From assembly GCA_035048495.1 (NCBI GenBank), contig CM068540.1, positions 2,588,829-2,652,828 of the forward strand: DNA of 64,000 nt. Reading direction: 5' to 3'. A program made the position numbers and the translations under genes. The notes beneath the pieces are model-generated. The model did no database searches. It saw only the letters and a program-made list of their open reading frames with translations, and was not told where the DNA came from. The stretch is from Euptelea pleiosperma. Its lineage: Eukaryota > Streptophyta > Magnoliopsida > Ranunculales > Eupteleaceae. Shown in pieces: positions 22,389 through 34,700 of this stretch; positions within the stretch are counted from its first letter, which is position 1, and each line of letters begins with the position of its first letter.

Positions 22389-22928
22389 ACTTACTAACAT
22401 AAGCCAGTCTCATGAATTCATTAGCACTGATCTAAACAATAAGAAAATAATCTAAATAAAAAATTCAAGAAAAACCAATGCAAATATAGATATATACACC
22501 TTAAATCATATTTTTATATTTTAAATCATTCAACTCATGTATGTAAATCAATGTCCATGCTTTAATCATTATTCTATATTAAAACCCACAAACATGCTAC
22601 ATAAAAATAAAGTATGGAAGGAGAACTTGCCTGAGATTACACCACGAAAATGCTCCTATAAATTAAAGAAGGCAACGATGGACACTCTCTCCTTACTCCT
22701 CGTCTTTTTTTTAACATAGTGACTAGAGAGACCTAACCATCCCTCTCTTAAGGAACTTCTCATAGGATTTTCAATTTAGTTAAAACTCTGTTAAGGTTTC
22801 CTAATTAGTTAAAGCTCTCCTAAGATATCCCAATTTGGTGGAGGAAAATAAATGGGAACATACATTTTATGAAATATTGCCCCCCTTCTCATTTTAAGTG
22901 TGGGGCGCCCCCCACTAAAAATCTAATT

Positions 22929-23633
22929 GGGAAATTTTAGTAGCACCCCACAAAATGTGAGGGCACCCGACTTGTTGAGGGCACTCCACTAAGATTTAAA
23001 TCTTTGTGTGGGCACCCGAACTGTTGAGAGCACCCCACTAAACCAGTCATTGGTGAAGCCGGAGGATCAAACCTTTAATAAAAAAAAAAGCACTCTAGCA
23101 AACGAGTAAAACTTCTTCAATGTAAATTGCCGGACCAAACAAGCACCCAAATAACCAAAAATCCAACGCTTAGATTGCTATGGTTAAAATCAAGTGCCTT
23201 TCTTTATTTGCACCCAAACAACGCTCAATAACGCTCAAATTCCTATGGTTAAAATCAACCAATGAAAATGACTTCAATCCAACGATTAGGAATTCATTAA
23301 TCAGGCTGATTATTAGTTTGTAGGTCCATCGGGGACTGGCCAAACACCCATACGGTCAACGTCCAAGGAGAGAGAGATAGAGAGAGAGGAGGGAATCATA
23401 CCGGGAGCAACAAGGGGAGCAAGTCATCGCCGGCACAAGAGCTTGAGTTGATTTGTTACAGCAAAAAGAGATCGAATGCAGACACATGAAAGAGATGGTG
23501 AAAGGGAGGGTGCGTACAAAATAATCAAAAGAAAATGCCCTAACTTAATAGGGCATTTTCGTAATAAAAAATGGTAAAAAAAGTAAGGCTTTCGGGTGCC
23601 CTCACATTTTGTGGGGTGCGACTAAAATTACAC
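22929..23633. mobile_element. Non-autonomous MULE with 9-bp target duplication
   Basis: Inverted ends of about 40 bp (left TTTTAGTAGCACCCCACAAA, right its near-perfect complement) are flanked by AATCTAATT at 22920-22928 and again at 23634-23642. Copy 2 of the segmental duplication lacks the insert at the equivalent place (near 30085). Inside, about 23140-23375, lies a fragment of the foldback family seen at 15305-16133. No transposase is present. Confidence 0.82.
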
Positions 23634-26600
23634 AATCTAATTATGTCTCTCCAATCAAGCTACATAAATCCCCCTAATCATTCTACTAATTTCTATAAGT
23701 GTTGTTTGTCTCTAAATACGGCCTATTCTTACAAGAATTAGCATAATCTAAATGTGTCTAATTAACTTTAATTTATCACAATTCAAGTAGCATGCACAAT
23801 AATTTAATTTCACTCAACTAAGACATGAAATAGATTAAAATATTAAAACACTTGACCTATACATTCTAGAGTTACACCTTCGACCATGTAGCACATTCGG
23901 TGAGACTTTGCTATTTGCAATTTGTGTTGGACCTAACTTGCACCGAGATGTGACTTCCGACATTCACCACCAGAAACTTTTGAAGTTGCATGAATGTGCA
24001 ACATTGATCAGTTGCAGCATTTTTTATTCAATGTATATGCATCATCATATTATTATGCACTAAACCATGTTGGACCTTAATACATTGACACGTAATAAGT
24101 AGGAGACTAGCTAGCATGATATATCGATCACATGACATGCATGTGGGTCCACGTGGCACATGGGACCTGCTTGATTTTTTGGACTATATAATATGTGGGG
24201 CTCACATGACACATGGCACCCACATGATACACGTCTGGGGCCACACGAGTGAGTCATGTATATAGTTTTAGAGTATTATGCATCAAGCTCATACATGAAT
24301 GTATATAATAATTTCTCATTATTATACATCCAAATGCCTCACTACGAGTGCAACTTCATGTGTGCAATAGATGACCTGAACACCTTGTTGGATTAGCATG
24401 AATTGAATTCTTAGTAAACAAACACATCCTAAATTATTTAGAAGTAGTACGTATAGCAGACTTGGAGTAGCTACCTCAGTATTGGCAGCCGAATCTAACC
24501 ATAATTAGAACAGCAACCGCAATACACCTTTATAAGCAAGAGACAGCAGTTAGTAATTGGGCATATAGTACAAGAATAGTTCTAAGTATAATTCAAGTAT
24601 TTCATTTGAAAATTTGTTCAAAAAAGTAAAATAATTAAAAAACCAATGATTTTGCAGTACATTTTCCAATAAGCAGAAAATAATGTGTATAATATGTACA
24701 ACACTGGAATAATATGTTTCCTTGTGAAATAAGTGAAAAGATAAGCCTAACTTTTCAAATGTTTGATAATACACGAACATACTAACTATATTTGAAAAGT
24801 TATCCTTATAATACATTTTAAAAATGTACAATTCACATTTCATATGCATATAATATAAATTGACTAAAGAGAATGAGGCATTTTGTTTAAATAAAACCCT
24901 CTAATAGCTGTATGACAAGCTTATTATCATTATATTTATGTACAATGGCCTCAAAAAATCAAATGCCCCCATATATTGGAAGGCAAGCCATTTCTTTTTT
25001 TCTTTTCCACATTTTTTCATAATTTAGGGACCATTTGTAAATCAATTTAAATTTTCTGTTTTCACATTCTCTTTAGCTTTACATAAATGTGAAAATCATA
25101 AAATGACACCCTTGGGCCTGTTTAAATCATATGTTTTCAAGCCTTATCCCGTCCTAGTCTAGTTCAAGGATGAAAGAACTAGTTCAATGTTGCAACTACT
25201 TTTCAAAAAAGCTGGGAAATATTTTTTCTCAAGTTTCTAAGTCTCAGAACTTTAAGGTTACATTTGTTTACTGCAAAACTCCATGACTTGTGTCACTCCC
25301 AAAGTCTGATTATGTGGATTCGGAGGCATAACTTGGAAATTTCATAAAATAGATAATTAAAATAATTCATCATCATGATAGTCAATTATACAAAACCATT
25401 ATATACTATTATAGCGGAATAATTGAAATTCAACTTTAAAATAATGTCGCTATAACCTACTCATGTGGCATAAATAACATCAACAAATGACATTATATGT
25501 GCCTCAATACTAAAAAACAACAATTATTACTCGAAACTTCTCAAGACATCAATTAACTCCACAGCACCAATCAATCTCTCTACTGAGGGTTACCGCCTGA
25601 AACAAATGATCAACAATGAGGTGAACATAACCAGGTAGATCAATAAGAACTCGCAACACATTATGATCATTTTATGTAGATGGAAAAGTTAATTATCAAA
25701 ATAGTGAAAAAGAGATGCATAAGTAGAGTAGACATATAATGCATCATCAATTTACACATGGGATTAATTTACCGCAATATAAGAATATATTATACCAATT
25801 TATCAAAAATATTCTAATACATAGAGTCCAGTTTATTGTAGCTGAACCAAACCCTCACACCCACCTGGCCTGCATAAGTGGTCTGTTTCACACCTACCCA
25901 ACCTCGATTGATGGGTAATCCTATTTTGACACCAACTAGGATTAGATTGTCCAAATGACGTCACCTGATCAAGGTATTCTTGGGCCTTCCATCAAAAGAT
26001 CGCTAGGTCATGTATTTTAGTGCATTAAGGTTTTATAACCCAAAGACGAGGCCCACAGAACAGTCTCTTTTAGGAAATAAATCGAAGGACTCTATTCTAC
26101 ATAATCCTTTCGCTTTAGGGACTTTTAACCCATGGACCAGGATATACCATTTGGGATTTTGGGATTTGAACCCATGGACCAGGACATGTTAGATTACGTG
26201 ACTTCAACCATCAACTCATTGTGCACATCTCTCTAATAGTCAAGGCTTGTAGTTCCTTACAGTGATTCTAGTCATAAGAATCATCTCATATCATAACCAT
26301 ACTAGTGTCACACTGTTTGGCTTATTAAATTTTGATCTATCAGTGATCAACTCATAACACATCTAAGGATCTATGTGCCACATGGATTGTAAGAATCCTA
26401 ACTTGATGGATTTTGTTGGACTATTTTGAGCCCAAATTTTTTAGTAAATAAACTGAAAGAAGACATTTAGAAAAATACACATTATTTTCATGTATAAAAA
26501 AATTCGTCAAACCTGTGTTAGTTTAAAAAGTTATAACTAATTCATTACAACTTAAAAAATCATGTTACTGGACTTTTTGAAAACTAAACATAAAGGTCCT

Positions 26601-27109
26601 TTTTAGAAAAATACACTTATTATTTTGATGTATGAAAAATTTCGTCAAAACCTGTGATATTGTTTGTTCTGACAGATTAACCTCTTTTCATTTAATAAGT
26701 CATAACTAATTCATTACAACTCAGAACAACATGATATTGAACTTTTTAAAAACTAGATAGAAAGTAGATTTTTGAAAGAAAAATATAATAGAAATATGAA
26801 CACGTACACCATTTTCTATATAACATATTATTCAAAAAATAGAACACTGTCAACTAGATTGTAGGACTGCACATATTTCTGTTCACGTATTTAATTAAAG
26901 TAGTAAATGATAACATAAAATTACTGAATTTTGTCCAAACGTGAGTATAGGTCTCTGAAAGCTTCAAAAATAACTTTAATATTATTTAGAAGCCTATAGA
27001 ATATTTTATAAATATTTTTCCAAAACTATGCAGAAATAGGCAAATTTTGGTAACCAATCATATCTATGCAATATGATGGAATAAATTTCGGTAACCAATC
27101 CTATCTAAA

Positions 27110-29533
27110 GGGAAGGTTGAAGACTCTCATCATACACGTAAATTAATCTTCAACTCTTGGCGCATCAACGTTGAATTTGGTTACTTAATTCGGATGGATC
27201 ATTGGTACCCATGATGTTGGTTTTGGCGGCATATTCAAAGACTCGATGGGTGTCCCACTCTTTCATACAGGTGGCTTTATTGGAGTCTCGGTTGTCACGC
27301 CCCAGACCCGGGCACCCGGATCCGACCCGAATGCTTGAAAATGACCCATTTACCCAAGATCCAGGGTGATAAAAATAAAAAATAAAATACTCTAAAATAA
27401 TTTTTAAAAATGATCATAATTCATAATATATTAAAATAAAAATCTTTTGTAAAGATGTTTTGGCTAAAAATTATGTTTGTAGGCTTTTTTAATTAACTTT
27501 TCAGAATTTAAGCTGGTATCCGTAAAAATTTTAAAAAATATAATTTCAATAAAAAAATTATTTTATTAATTATTTACGATTAAAAACTCATTTTAAGCAT
27601 CTTTTATGAAGGCACTTTGCCTAAAAACATCATTTACTATTTTATTTTACCAATTTAACTCAGAAATCTGCCATAACGATAACGATACACAGATAATACG
27701 TAAAAATAATTGTAAGCACCGTACATCAATAAAATTTAATGCATTGGTTAAGAATTCATAATCATATATTTAAAGTTTAATCAAAGAGTCTAAAAATCAA
27801 ATATTAATCATCCACATGATTTTAAAATTAAATTAAAATTTTTAAATAATAGACAATGCGAGTCTTTAACAATTAAGCCTAGAAAAATCATAAAAAGAAA
27901 ATATCTAGAGTCCTGCATTGATCTCATCAACATTCTCACATTGTCCTCCGATCTTTCCATGCTATTATCGCCCTCATCAAGTGCATCAACTCCGAATTCA
28001 CACCGTCCTCAATTAAGTCTGAAATATTTGATAAATACCATGAGCCAAAGTCCAATAGATAATCCACTGTACACCGTATATTTATCGCGGATAATATCAC
28101 ATATTCTAATTCAAAAATCATGACATATGCATAATAGATAATATAAACCAATAACATTAACTAAGAATAATAAATATTTCTCACAATTAGTCCAATATCA
28201 TTATTTTCATACGATTGTAACTATAACCCAATCTCGGGTCTCCTTCTCCTTCTCACGTCGGAAGTAGCCAAAAGCTCTTCTGTAAGGGTTTAGGGTCTTT
28301 CACCCTAGGGCTCTAGGCCCTTCTTAATTTTTATTTTCACGGGTATCCATTAAGATCACACCCGAACTAACACTTCAATATTATTCAAAATCATTTTTTA
28401 TAACCTTTTTTTTTCTGGTACATCGACCTATCCGATTAAATCCGAATCACAATAATATCCACAACATCATTAATTAAGCACATACATATAACATGATTAA
28501 TAAAGTAAAATAAGAGAGATTATCTATTAAATATGTAGGTGTACCTACCTTATCCGTTGATCTTCATCCGAACTCGAATCAATGGTAAAAAAGTAGCCGC
28601 CAGTGTTTTTATCGATCGTAGTTGGATGAAGCCAGGATTCGAGTATGTCGAATGTCTAGATAATAGAATATTTTGTCTCAAGGGATGATGTCAAATGGTG
28701 AGACGTTATAGTGTTTCTAGGGCTTCGAAGGTTCTTCAAGTTTTTCTCTAATAGAGGTGCTTCAATGGAGGAAGATGAAGAGAAAGATGAGATGAACATT
28801 AATTGGAGTGATGGTTTAGGGTTTGTAAAATTTTCCAAGCTCCAAATGCTTTATTAACTAGGTTTAGAAAGTATGGTTTCTAATTTTAGGTGATTTTCAT
28901 AACGTTAAAATAGGTAAATTTTATAACTCACTAAAAGACATATTTTAAGATGGATATGGACTAAAATGGGCCTAAGGCCTATGGGTATTAAGTAAGCTTC
29001 ATTTTAGAGTATTATTAAGTCCAAAATGCCATTTATAGACCACAATAGAAATATAATTAACTATAATTCAAAATAAATTGTAAAAAAGAAATTAAAGAGT
29101 CAATTTCAACTTTTTAAAATTAATTTACTCAAAATCCATGAACAAAAGTTCAGGGTATTACATCGGCGATCTTCCATGAACTGCAAGCCATATTGCTGGG
29201 CCTTCAAATAGCACTATTCAATGACCCGAGAAATGTTCATGTGACAAAGATGTTTCTAAATTTGTAAGGGTCGTCCTAGGTGGCCTATCCATTCATTGGC
29301 AAGCTCGTAAAATTGTGCACAATATCATGTTGTGCTAGTCTCAATTTGCTGATCACTTGGCTTCTTACCATAGTTTGTTTGCTAGTACTATGTTGTATCC
29401 TATGTCGTTCGAAAATGACATTAACTCTATTATAACTAAGGATGCCTCTGGGCATATGTGCTTAAGATTGTAATCTCATTTATTAAGGTTAGGTAGGGGT
29501 CCGCCTAACCCCAAGCTTATCTAGCAAAAAAAA
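27110..29533 (+). mobile_element. LINE RNase H end, split by a solo LTR
   Basis: The two parts 27110-27292 and 29163-29533 join in frame across the insertion: ...GGFIGVS, then AIFHELQAILLGLQIALF, the RNase H core of a plant LINE. The 3' end has the family tail (TTAGGTAGGGGTCCGCCTAA, then CCAAGCTTATCT) and an A run at 29526-29533. The LINE at 53210-53820 shares this tail. The element is 5'-truncated. Confidence 0.85.
27293..29162 (-). repeat. Solo LTR of a Ty3-gypsy (Tekay-like) element, 1.87 kb
   Basis: On the minus strand it starts TGTAATACCCTGAAC and ends GGGGCGTGACA, terminal forms common in plant chromovirus LTRs. It is flanked by TCGGT (27288-27292) and TCGGC (29163-29167), a 5-bp target duplication with one change. 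No internal region or second LTR is present, so the pair has recombined to a solo LTR. It interrupts the LINE RNase H frame exactly at the duplication. Confidence 0.85.
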
Positions 29534-31484
29534 TCTATACACATATTGCTAACAGAAACCAATCTCAATTCATTAGCACATGATCTAAACAATGAAAAAA
29601 TAATCCAAATAAAAATTCAATAAAAACCAATATAAATAAAGATATATATATACACCTAAAATCCTATTTTAATGTTCAAAATCATCCAACTCATGTATGT
29701 AAATTAATATGCTTACTTTGATTATTGTTTTAAAAATAAACACAGACGTGCTACGTAATAAAATAAAATATGGAAGGGGGAACTCACTTGAGATCGCACC
29801 ACGAAGATGATCCTACAAATTAAAGAAGACAACAATAGACTCTCTCTCCTTACTCTTCTGTTTATTTTCTCTCTCTTCTCTCTTTCTTTCTAACATAAGC
29901 GGCTAGAGAGACCAAGCCATCCCTCTCTTAAGGTACTTCTCGTAGTACTTTCAATTTAGTTAAAAATCTCCTGAGGCTTCCCAATTAGTTAAAACTCTCA
30001 TAAGATTTCCCAATTTAGTGGAGGATATATTCTACAAAATATTGTCCCCTTTCTCATTTTAAGTGTGGGACACCCCCTTCCCAATTAGTTAAAACTCTCT
30101 AATCACATTACCTAAATGCCCCTAATCATTTTACTAATTTCTGCAACTGTTGTTTGTCTCTAAATATGGCCTATTCCTACTAGGATTAGCATACACCAAG
30201 TCCAAATGTGTCCAATTAACTTTAATTTATCACAATTAAAGTAGCATGCATAATAATTTAATTTTTATACATTTTAATTTCATTCAACTAAGCCATGCAA
30301 TAAATTAAAATATTAAAACAATTGACCTATACATTCTAAGGATACAACTTCGACCAAGTAGGCGCATTTGGTGCAACCAATTCATGCAACTTTGCGAGGT
30401 GCGTTGGCCCGGCCCTAACTTACAGCGAGATGTGACTTTCGACTCTCACCACCAAAATTAAAACTTGTGAAGTTGCATGAAGGTGAGACATTGAGTTGTG
30501 GCATTTCTGATCTGATGTATGTGCAGACATTGTATTATTATGCACTAAACCACATTGGACCTTAATACATTGACACATAGTAAGAAGGAGACCCGCATTG
30601 TTTATCGATCAAATGACAAGTGGGTCCACATGGCACATGGGACCTACATGATCTTTGGTCTATATAACATGTGGGGCTCACATGACACGTGTGATCCACT
30701 TGATAAACGTATGGGGCAACACGAGTAAGCCATGTGTTTATTTTTAGAGTATTATGCATCAAGTTAAATAGATGTGCATGCAATATATGTAATAATTTCT
30801 TATTATTGTACATCCAAATGTCTCACTATGGGTGCGACTTTATGTGTGCAATAAATGACCTATACACATTGTTGGATTAGCGCGAATTGAATTCTCAGTA
30901 AACAAACACAGCAGCTAGCCTACTTGACCTAAGAGTAGTGCTAGCAGACTTGGAGTAGATACCTTAATATTGGCAACCAAATCTGACGTCTTAATGGGTG
31001 CAGCAACCGCAATGCACCTTAATAAGCAAGAGAGTATAATTCAGGTATTTCATTTGAAAATTCCTTCAAAAAAGTAAAATATTTAAAAAAAACCCAATGA
31101 TTTTGCAATACATTTTCCAGTAAGCTAAAATTATTTATGTATAATATGGGAATATGCAACTACTATTCAAGAAAAAAAAATCTGGTATTGTTTTAATGGT
31201 AAAATCTGAAAAAATGGGGCCAGAGTGGCTCCCAATATTACCAAACATTGGCCAGAAGGACTGGATTTGGACTGACCACGCGCGGCTAGCACCATTTTTT
31301 GGGTTTCTAAAAACTTTGTTAAAAGGATTAATATTGTTAAACTTCTTTTTAATCCACCCATAATTACAGAAATGTCATTATTTTCTTGTCTTATTTACAA
31401 AGAACACCTTTGTAGAACACTTAAATCACAATATACACAGTATTCTTTGGGGCTTGGGTCAATTTCAGTCTCTGTGCCCAGGAA

Positions 31485-31592
31485 TTTCTCAGATGATACA
31501 CCGAATGCACATTTTAAAGGGTCCATCTTTAGTTGGTGAACCCTCAGACGCTCGAACACTTGCTTCAAGTCAGCCAAACGGTAAAGATTTCA
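31485..31592 (-). mobile_element. Ty3-gypsy reverse transcriptase fragment beside the NLR 3' end
   Basis: On the minus strand the frame reads LADLKQVFERLRVHQLKMDP, then LKCAFGVSSEKFLG, the conserved region after the catalytic motif in gypsy reverse transcriptase. Only about 35 codons remain and no LTR is nearby. It lies within 200-300 bp downstream of the NLR stop, so NLR transcripts may read into it. Confidence 0.85.
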
Positions 31593-31786
31593 AAGAAAAA
31601 AGAATTGAGGACATTATATGTGAGTGTCATGTATTTATTTTCTAACTAACTAATAACCCAAGATGTAAACTTAGGGAAGCACAACACAGTAATTGTGAAG
31701 ATATTGGTTGAATTATGAAGAAATTACCTGGTGGGGGCACTGCAGCCTGCTTCTGCATCGTGGGTTGAAGATGGTGCTCATCTTCA

Positions 31787-34700
31787 TCAACAATGGGTCG
31801 AGGACAGCATCCATCCTGTCCATGGCTTGACGATGTTAATTCTCTTTAACTTGTCGAAGAGACACCTCCAACCTTCATTTCGTTCGATTTCAGGCTCTGT
31901 TGAACCTTCAATTACTATCTCTTGGTCCTTCACATGGATCTCTGGGATGTGTGCTATCTTATACCAATCCTCACCTATCTCCCTCTCGCATCGTTGCTCC
32001 AAATATGGGCATTGCCAAATTGACAGGTATTCGAGTGAACTTAGGCATTGCATTCCCACTGGCAGTGACTTAAGGTTCGGGCAATCCCAAATCGACAACT
32101 CACGAAGCGAAGTGAGGTTTCCCAGCCACTCGGGCAAGGCCACCGTACTAGGAAAACCATTTATGTGTAGATCTTTTAGCGCCGTGATGTGTTGAAGTCC
32201 CTCAGGTAGTGACACCAACTTAGGACAATGTGATATCCTCAATGTCCTAAGGGCAGTTAGGTGTCGCATACCTTCCTCTGGTAGAGAGGCCAACTCTGGA
32301 CATCCTTCAATGCTCAACTTCTCAAGGGTGGTGAGGTTTTGTAACCCCTCGACTAAGGATGTCAAATTAATACAGTTGAGAATTGACAATTCTCGTAGCG
32401 AGATCAAACCTTGAAGCTCTGGCAACGACATTAGACTAGAGCACCCCCAAACACCCAAAGACTCAAGACGAGTAAGATTTGTCAGACTCTCTGGTAAGGA
32501 TACCAACTCATCAAATGTCTCAATGTGCAATGTTTTCAAAGCGACAAGGGTTTCCACCTCCCGGTGCAAGGACCTAACTTCTGAAAATTCACATATCCGG
32601 AGGGTGAAAAGAGAGGTTAGGTTTGCCACCGATCTTAGTAGCATCTCATTGCTGTCCGTCAGCTCCAACTCCTCAAGGGACAAAAGTTGATGTGGCATAG
32701 TTGTCAACTTAGGACATCCCTTGATAACCAATTTGCAGATGGAAGGGAGTACTAAAGTTCCACCTGAACTTGACCATTCCTCCAAATTCAGCATGTCGTG
32801 GAACTCAAGTTGTTTGAGTGATGGGAATCCACTCACCGCACCATGTCCATAGAACTCGCTTCCAACGTTCTTCACAGCATCCATTCCTTTTATACTGAGA
32901 AATTTAAGGAAACGTAGCTGCCCAAGCGGTGGAAGTTGTTCACATCTCTTGCAGTCCTTCAGTGAAATCTCAACTAGTTTTGAGAGCAAAGAACTCATCA
33001 ACCATTTAGGAAACTTTAGACCCATATACCTTTTCAGACGCAACGTTTTCAGATTTGGGTGAGGTTCAAGGCCTTCCAATACATTTTCAGATTCTTCTCC
33101 TGAATTGTAGTAATCACGCTTCCATGATAATTCTAACAACCAAAGGTTATGCTTCGCTTTCAAGTTCGCTTCCCTGGCATCTCTGGCATATCTCACATTC
33201 TCAAGGTTTTCAATAGTTAATTCGCCTCGGAGATTTAGTCCTTTCAGCTCTCCTAATCTACATCCAAACTCCTTACCCACAATAAACTTCGACAAAGTCT
33301 GAAGGCAAGTTAATTTTCCAATCCTAATGGGCATGCAACTTAATGATCGACATCGATCAATGTTAAGATGTCTAAGGCTAATCAAATTTCTCATGTATTT
33401 GGGCAATTCTCGGAGTTCAGTGCAATGGGAGAGTTTCAAAGTCTGTAGATTCCATAAGGTGTTGATGGACTTCGGTAATATTTCAACATCAGTGTGAGAG
33501 AGATCAAGGAACCTTAGATGTTTCAACTTGCCTATCGAATTTGGTAAAGTTTTGATATTGATCCTACTCAAATCCAACGCACGCAAGTACCTAAAACTTG
33601 AGAAAATATTACGAGGGACCTCTACAGCTTCCGGCCTTTCAACCAGTAACAGAAAGGTATGCAAGTTCTTCCCTTCATAAAAGGACTTTCGAATTGTAGA
33701 TACCCTTCTATTACAAATCAATGATGAATGACGAGTTCTTTTTAGAATACTCTGTCTTTTGTCATCAGCCTGTACAATGGAGCATTCGGTCCCAGCAACA
33801 AATTGTGCAAGATCATGCATGAGGTCATGGATCTTGCATGCAACTATGTTACCATCATCGTCTTTCTCTACGTCTTGAAAGAAAGACCTCCACAACAAAT
33901 AGTTGAAACAATCACTACCAACATCTTCTAGATTTCTATTTCCTTCGCATGGTCGAATGAAGCCTTCTGCTATCCACAATTGGATCAACTTCTCTTTCGT
34001 AATTTCATAATCTTTTGGAAATATGGAACAGTACGCAAAGCATTGCTTCAAATACGACGGCAAATGATTGTAACTTAATCTCAATGCAGGTAAGATTCCT
34101 TCTGTTTCTTGAGGTAATTTCCAAATTTCATTGTCCCTCACAAACAACCACTCATGTTCCTCCCTTTTCGAGTGCATTAAACTTCCTAGACTCTTTATTG
34201 CAAGAGGCACTCCTCCACACTTCTTGACGATCTCTCTTCCAATTGCCACCATGTTTGGAGTCTCCTCTGCTCCCCGGGTCCCAAATGCTCGTTTCTTGAA
34301 CAAAGACCAACAGTCATCCTCCGATAGTCTTGCCAAATAATGAGTAGGAAGGGTACCCATGATCGATGCAACTTCTTCACTCCGAGTAGTTACTATGATT
34401 TTGCTTCCCTCTGCACCACCTCTTAGCAATATTCTCAATCTGTCCCACTTCTCATAATCTTCACTCCATACATCATCTAAAATGAGTAAAAATCTCTCCC
34501 CACCCAATTTTTCTCGAAGGCGACTCTGTTGTAGATCCATGTCTAAGATGTCACATTTACTCCTGGTTGCAGATTCTATAATTGCTTTTGTTAGCTTTCT
34601 GACATCAAAATCCTCAGATACACAGACCCACATTCTTAACTTGAAATGTTCTTGTACCCTTACATCATTGTAGGCTAATTGAGCAAGAGTTGTCTTCCCT

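Larger units (their letters stand above)
19505..25200. repeat. Segmental direct duplication, copy 1 (with later insertions)
   Basis: Sequence from about 19530 (AATATTTTTTTCTCAAGTTT) matches copy 2 from about 25217 for about 2 kb. After Helitron array B the match resumes at about 22400, pairing with copy 2 from about 29545. It includes shared words such as AAAGTCTGATTATGTGGAT and CATAACTTGGAAATT. Apart from the inserted elements no gene was found. The block from about 24690 to 25185 has no counterpart in copy 2, so it was lost there or gained here. Confidence 0.75.
25205..31185. repeat. Segmental direct duplication, copy 2 (with later insertions)
   Basis: Matches copy 1 over 25217-27105 and 29545 to about 31180. 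The junction word TGCAACTACTTTTCAA before copy 2 (about 25189) recurs in changed form (TGCAACTACTATTCAAG) at its own right end (about 31155), as expected for a tandem duplication with unit ends at these points. The LINE at 27110-29533 separates the two halves. By eye the copies differ at roughly one base in ten, so the event is old. No host gene was recognised in it. Confidence 0.75.

Noticed and set aside
24550..24849. 99-codon minus-strand ORF
   Set aside because: Low-complexity AT-rich translation with no match to copy 2 of the duplication in frame.
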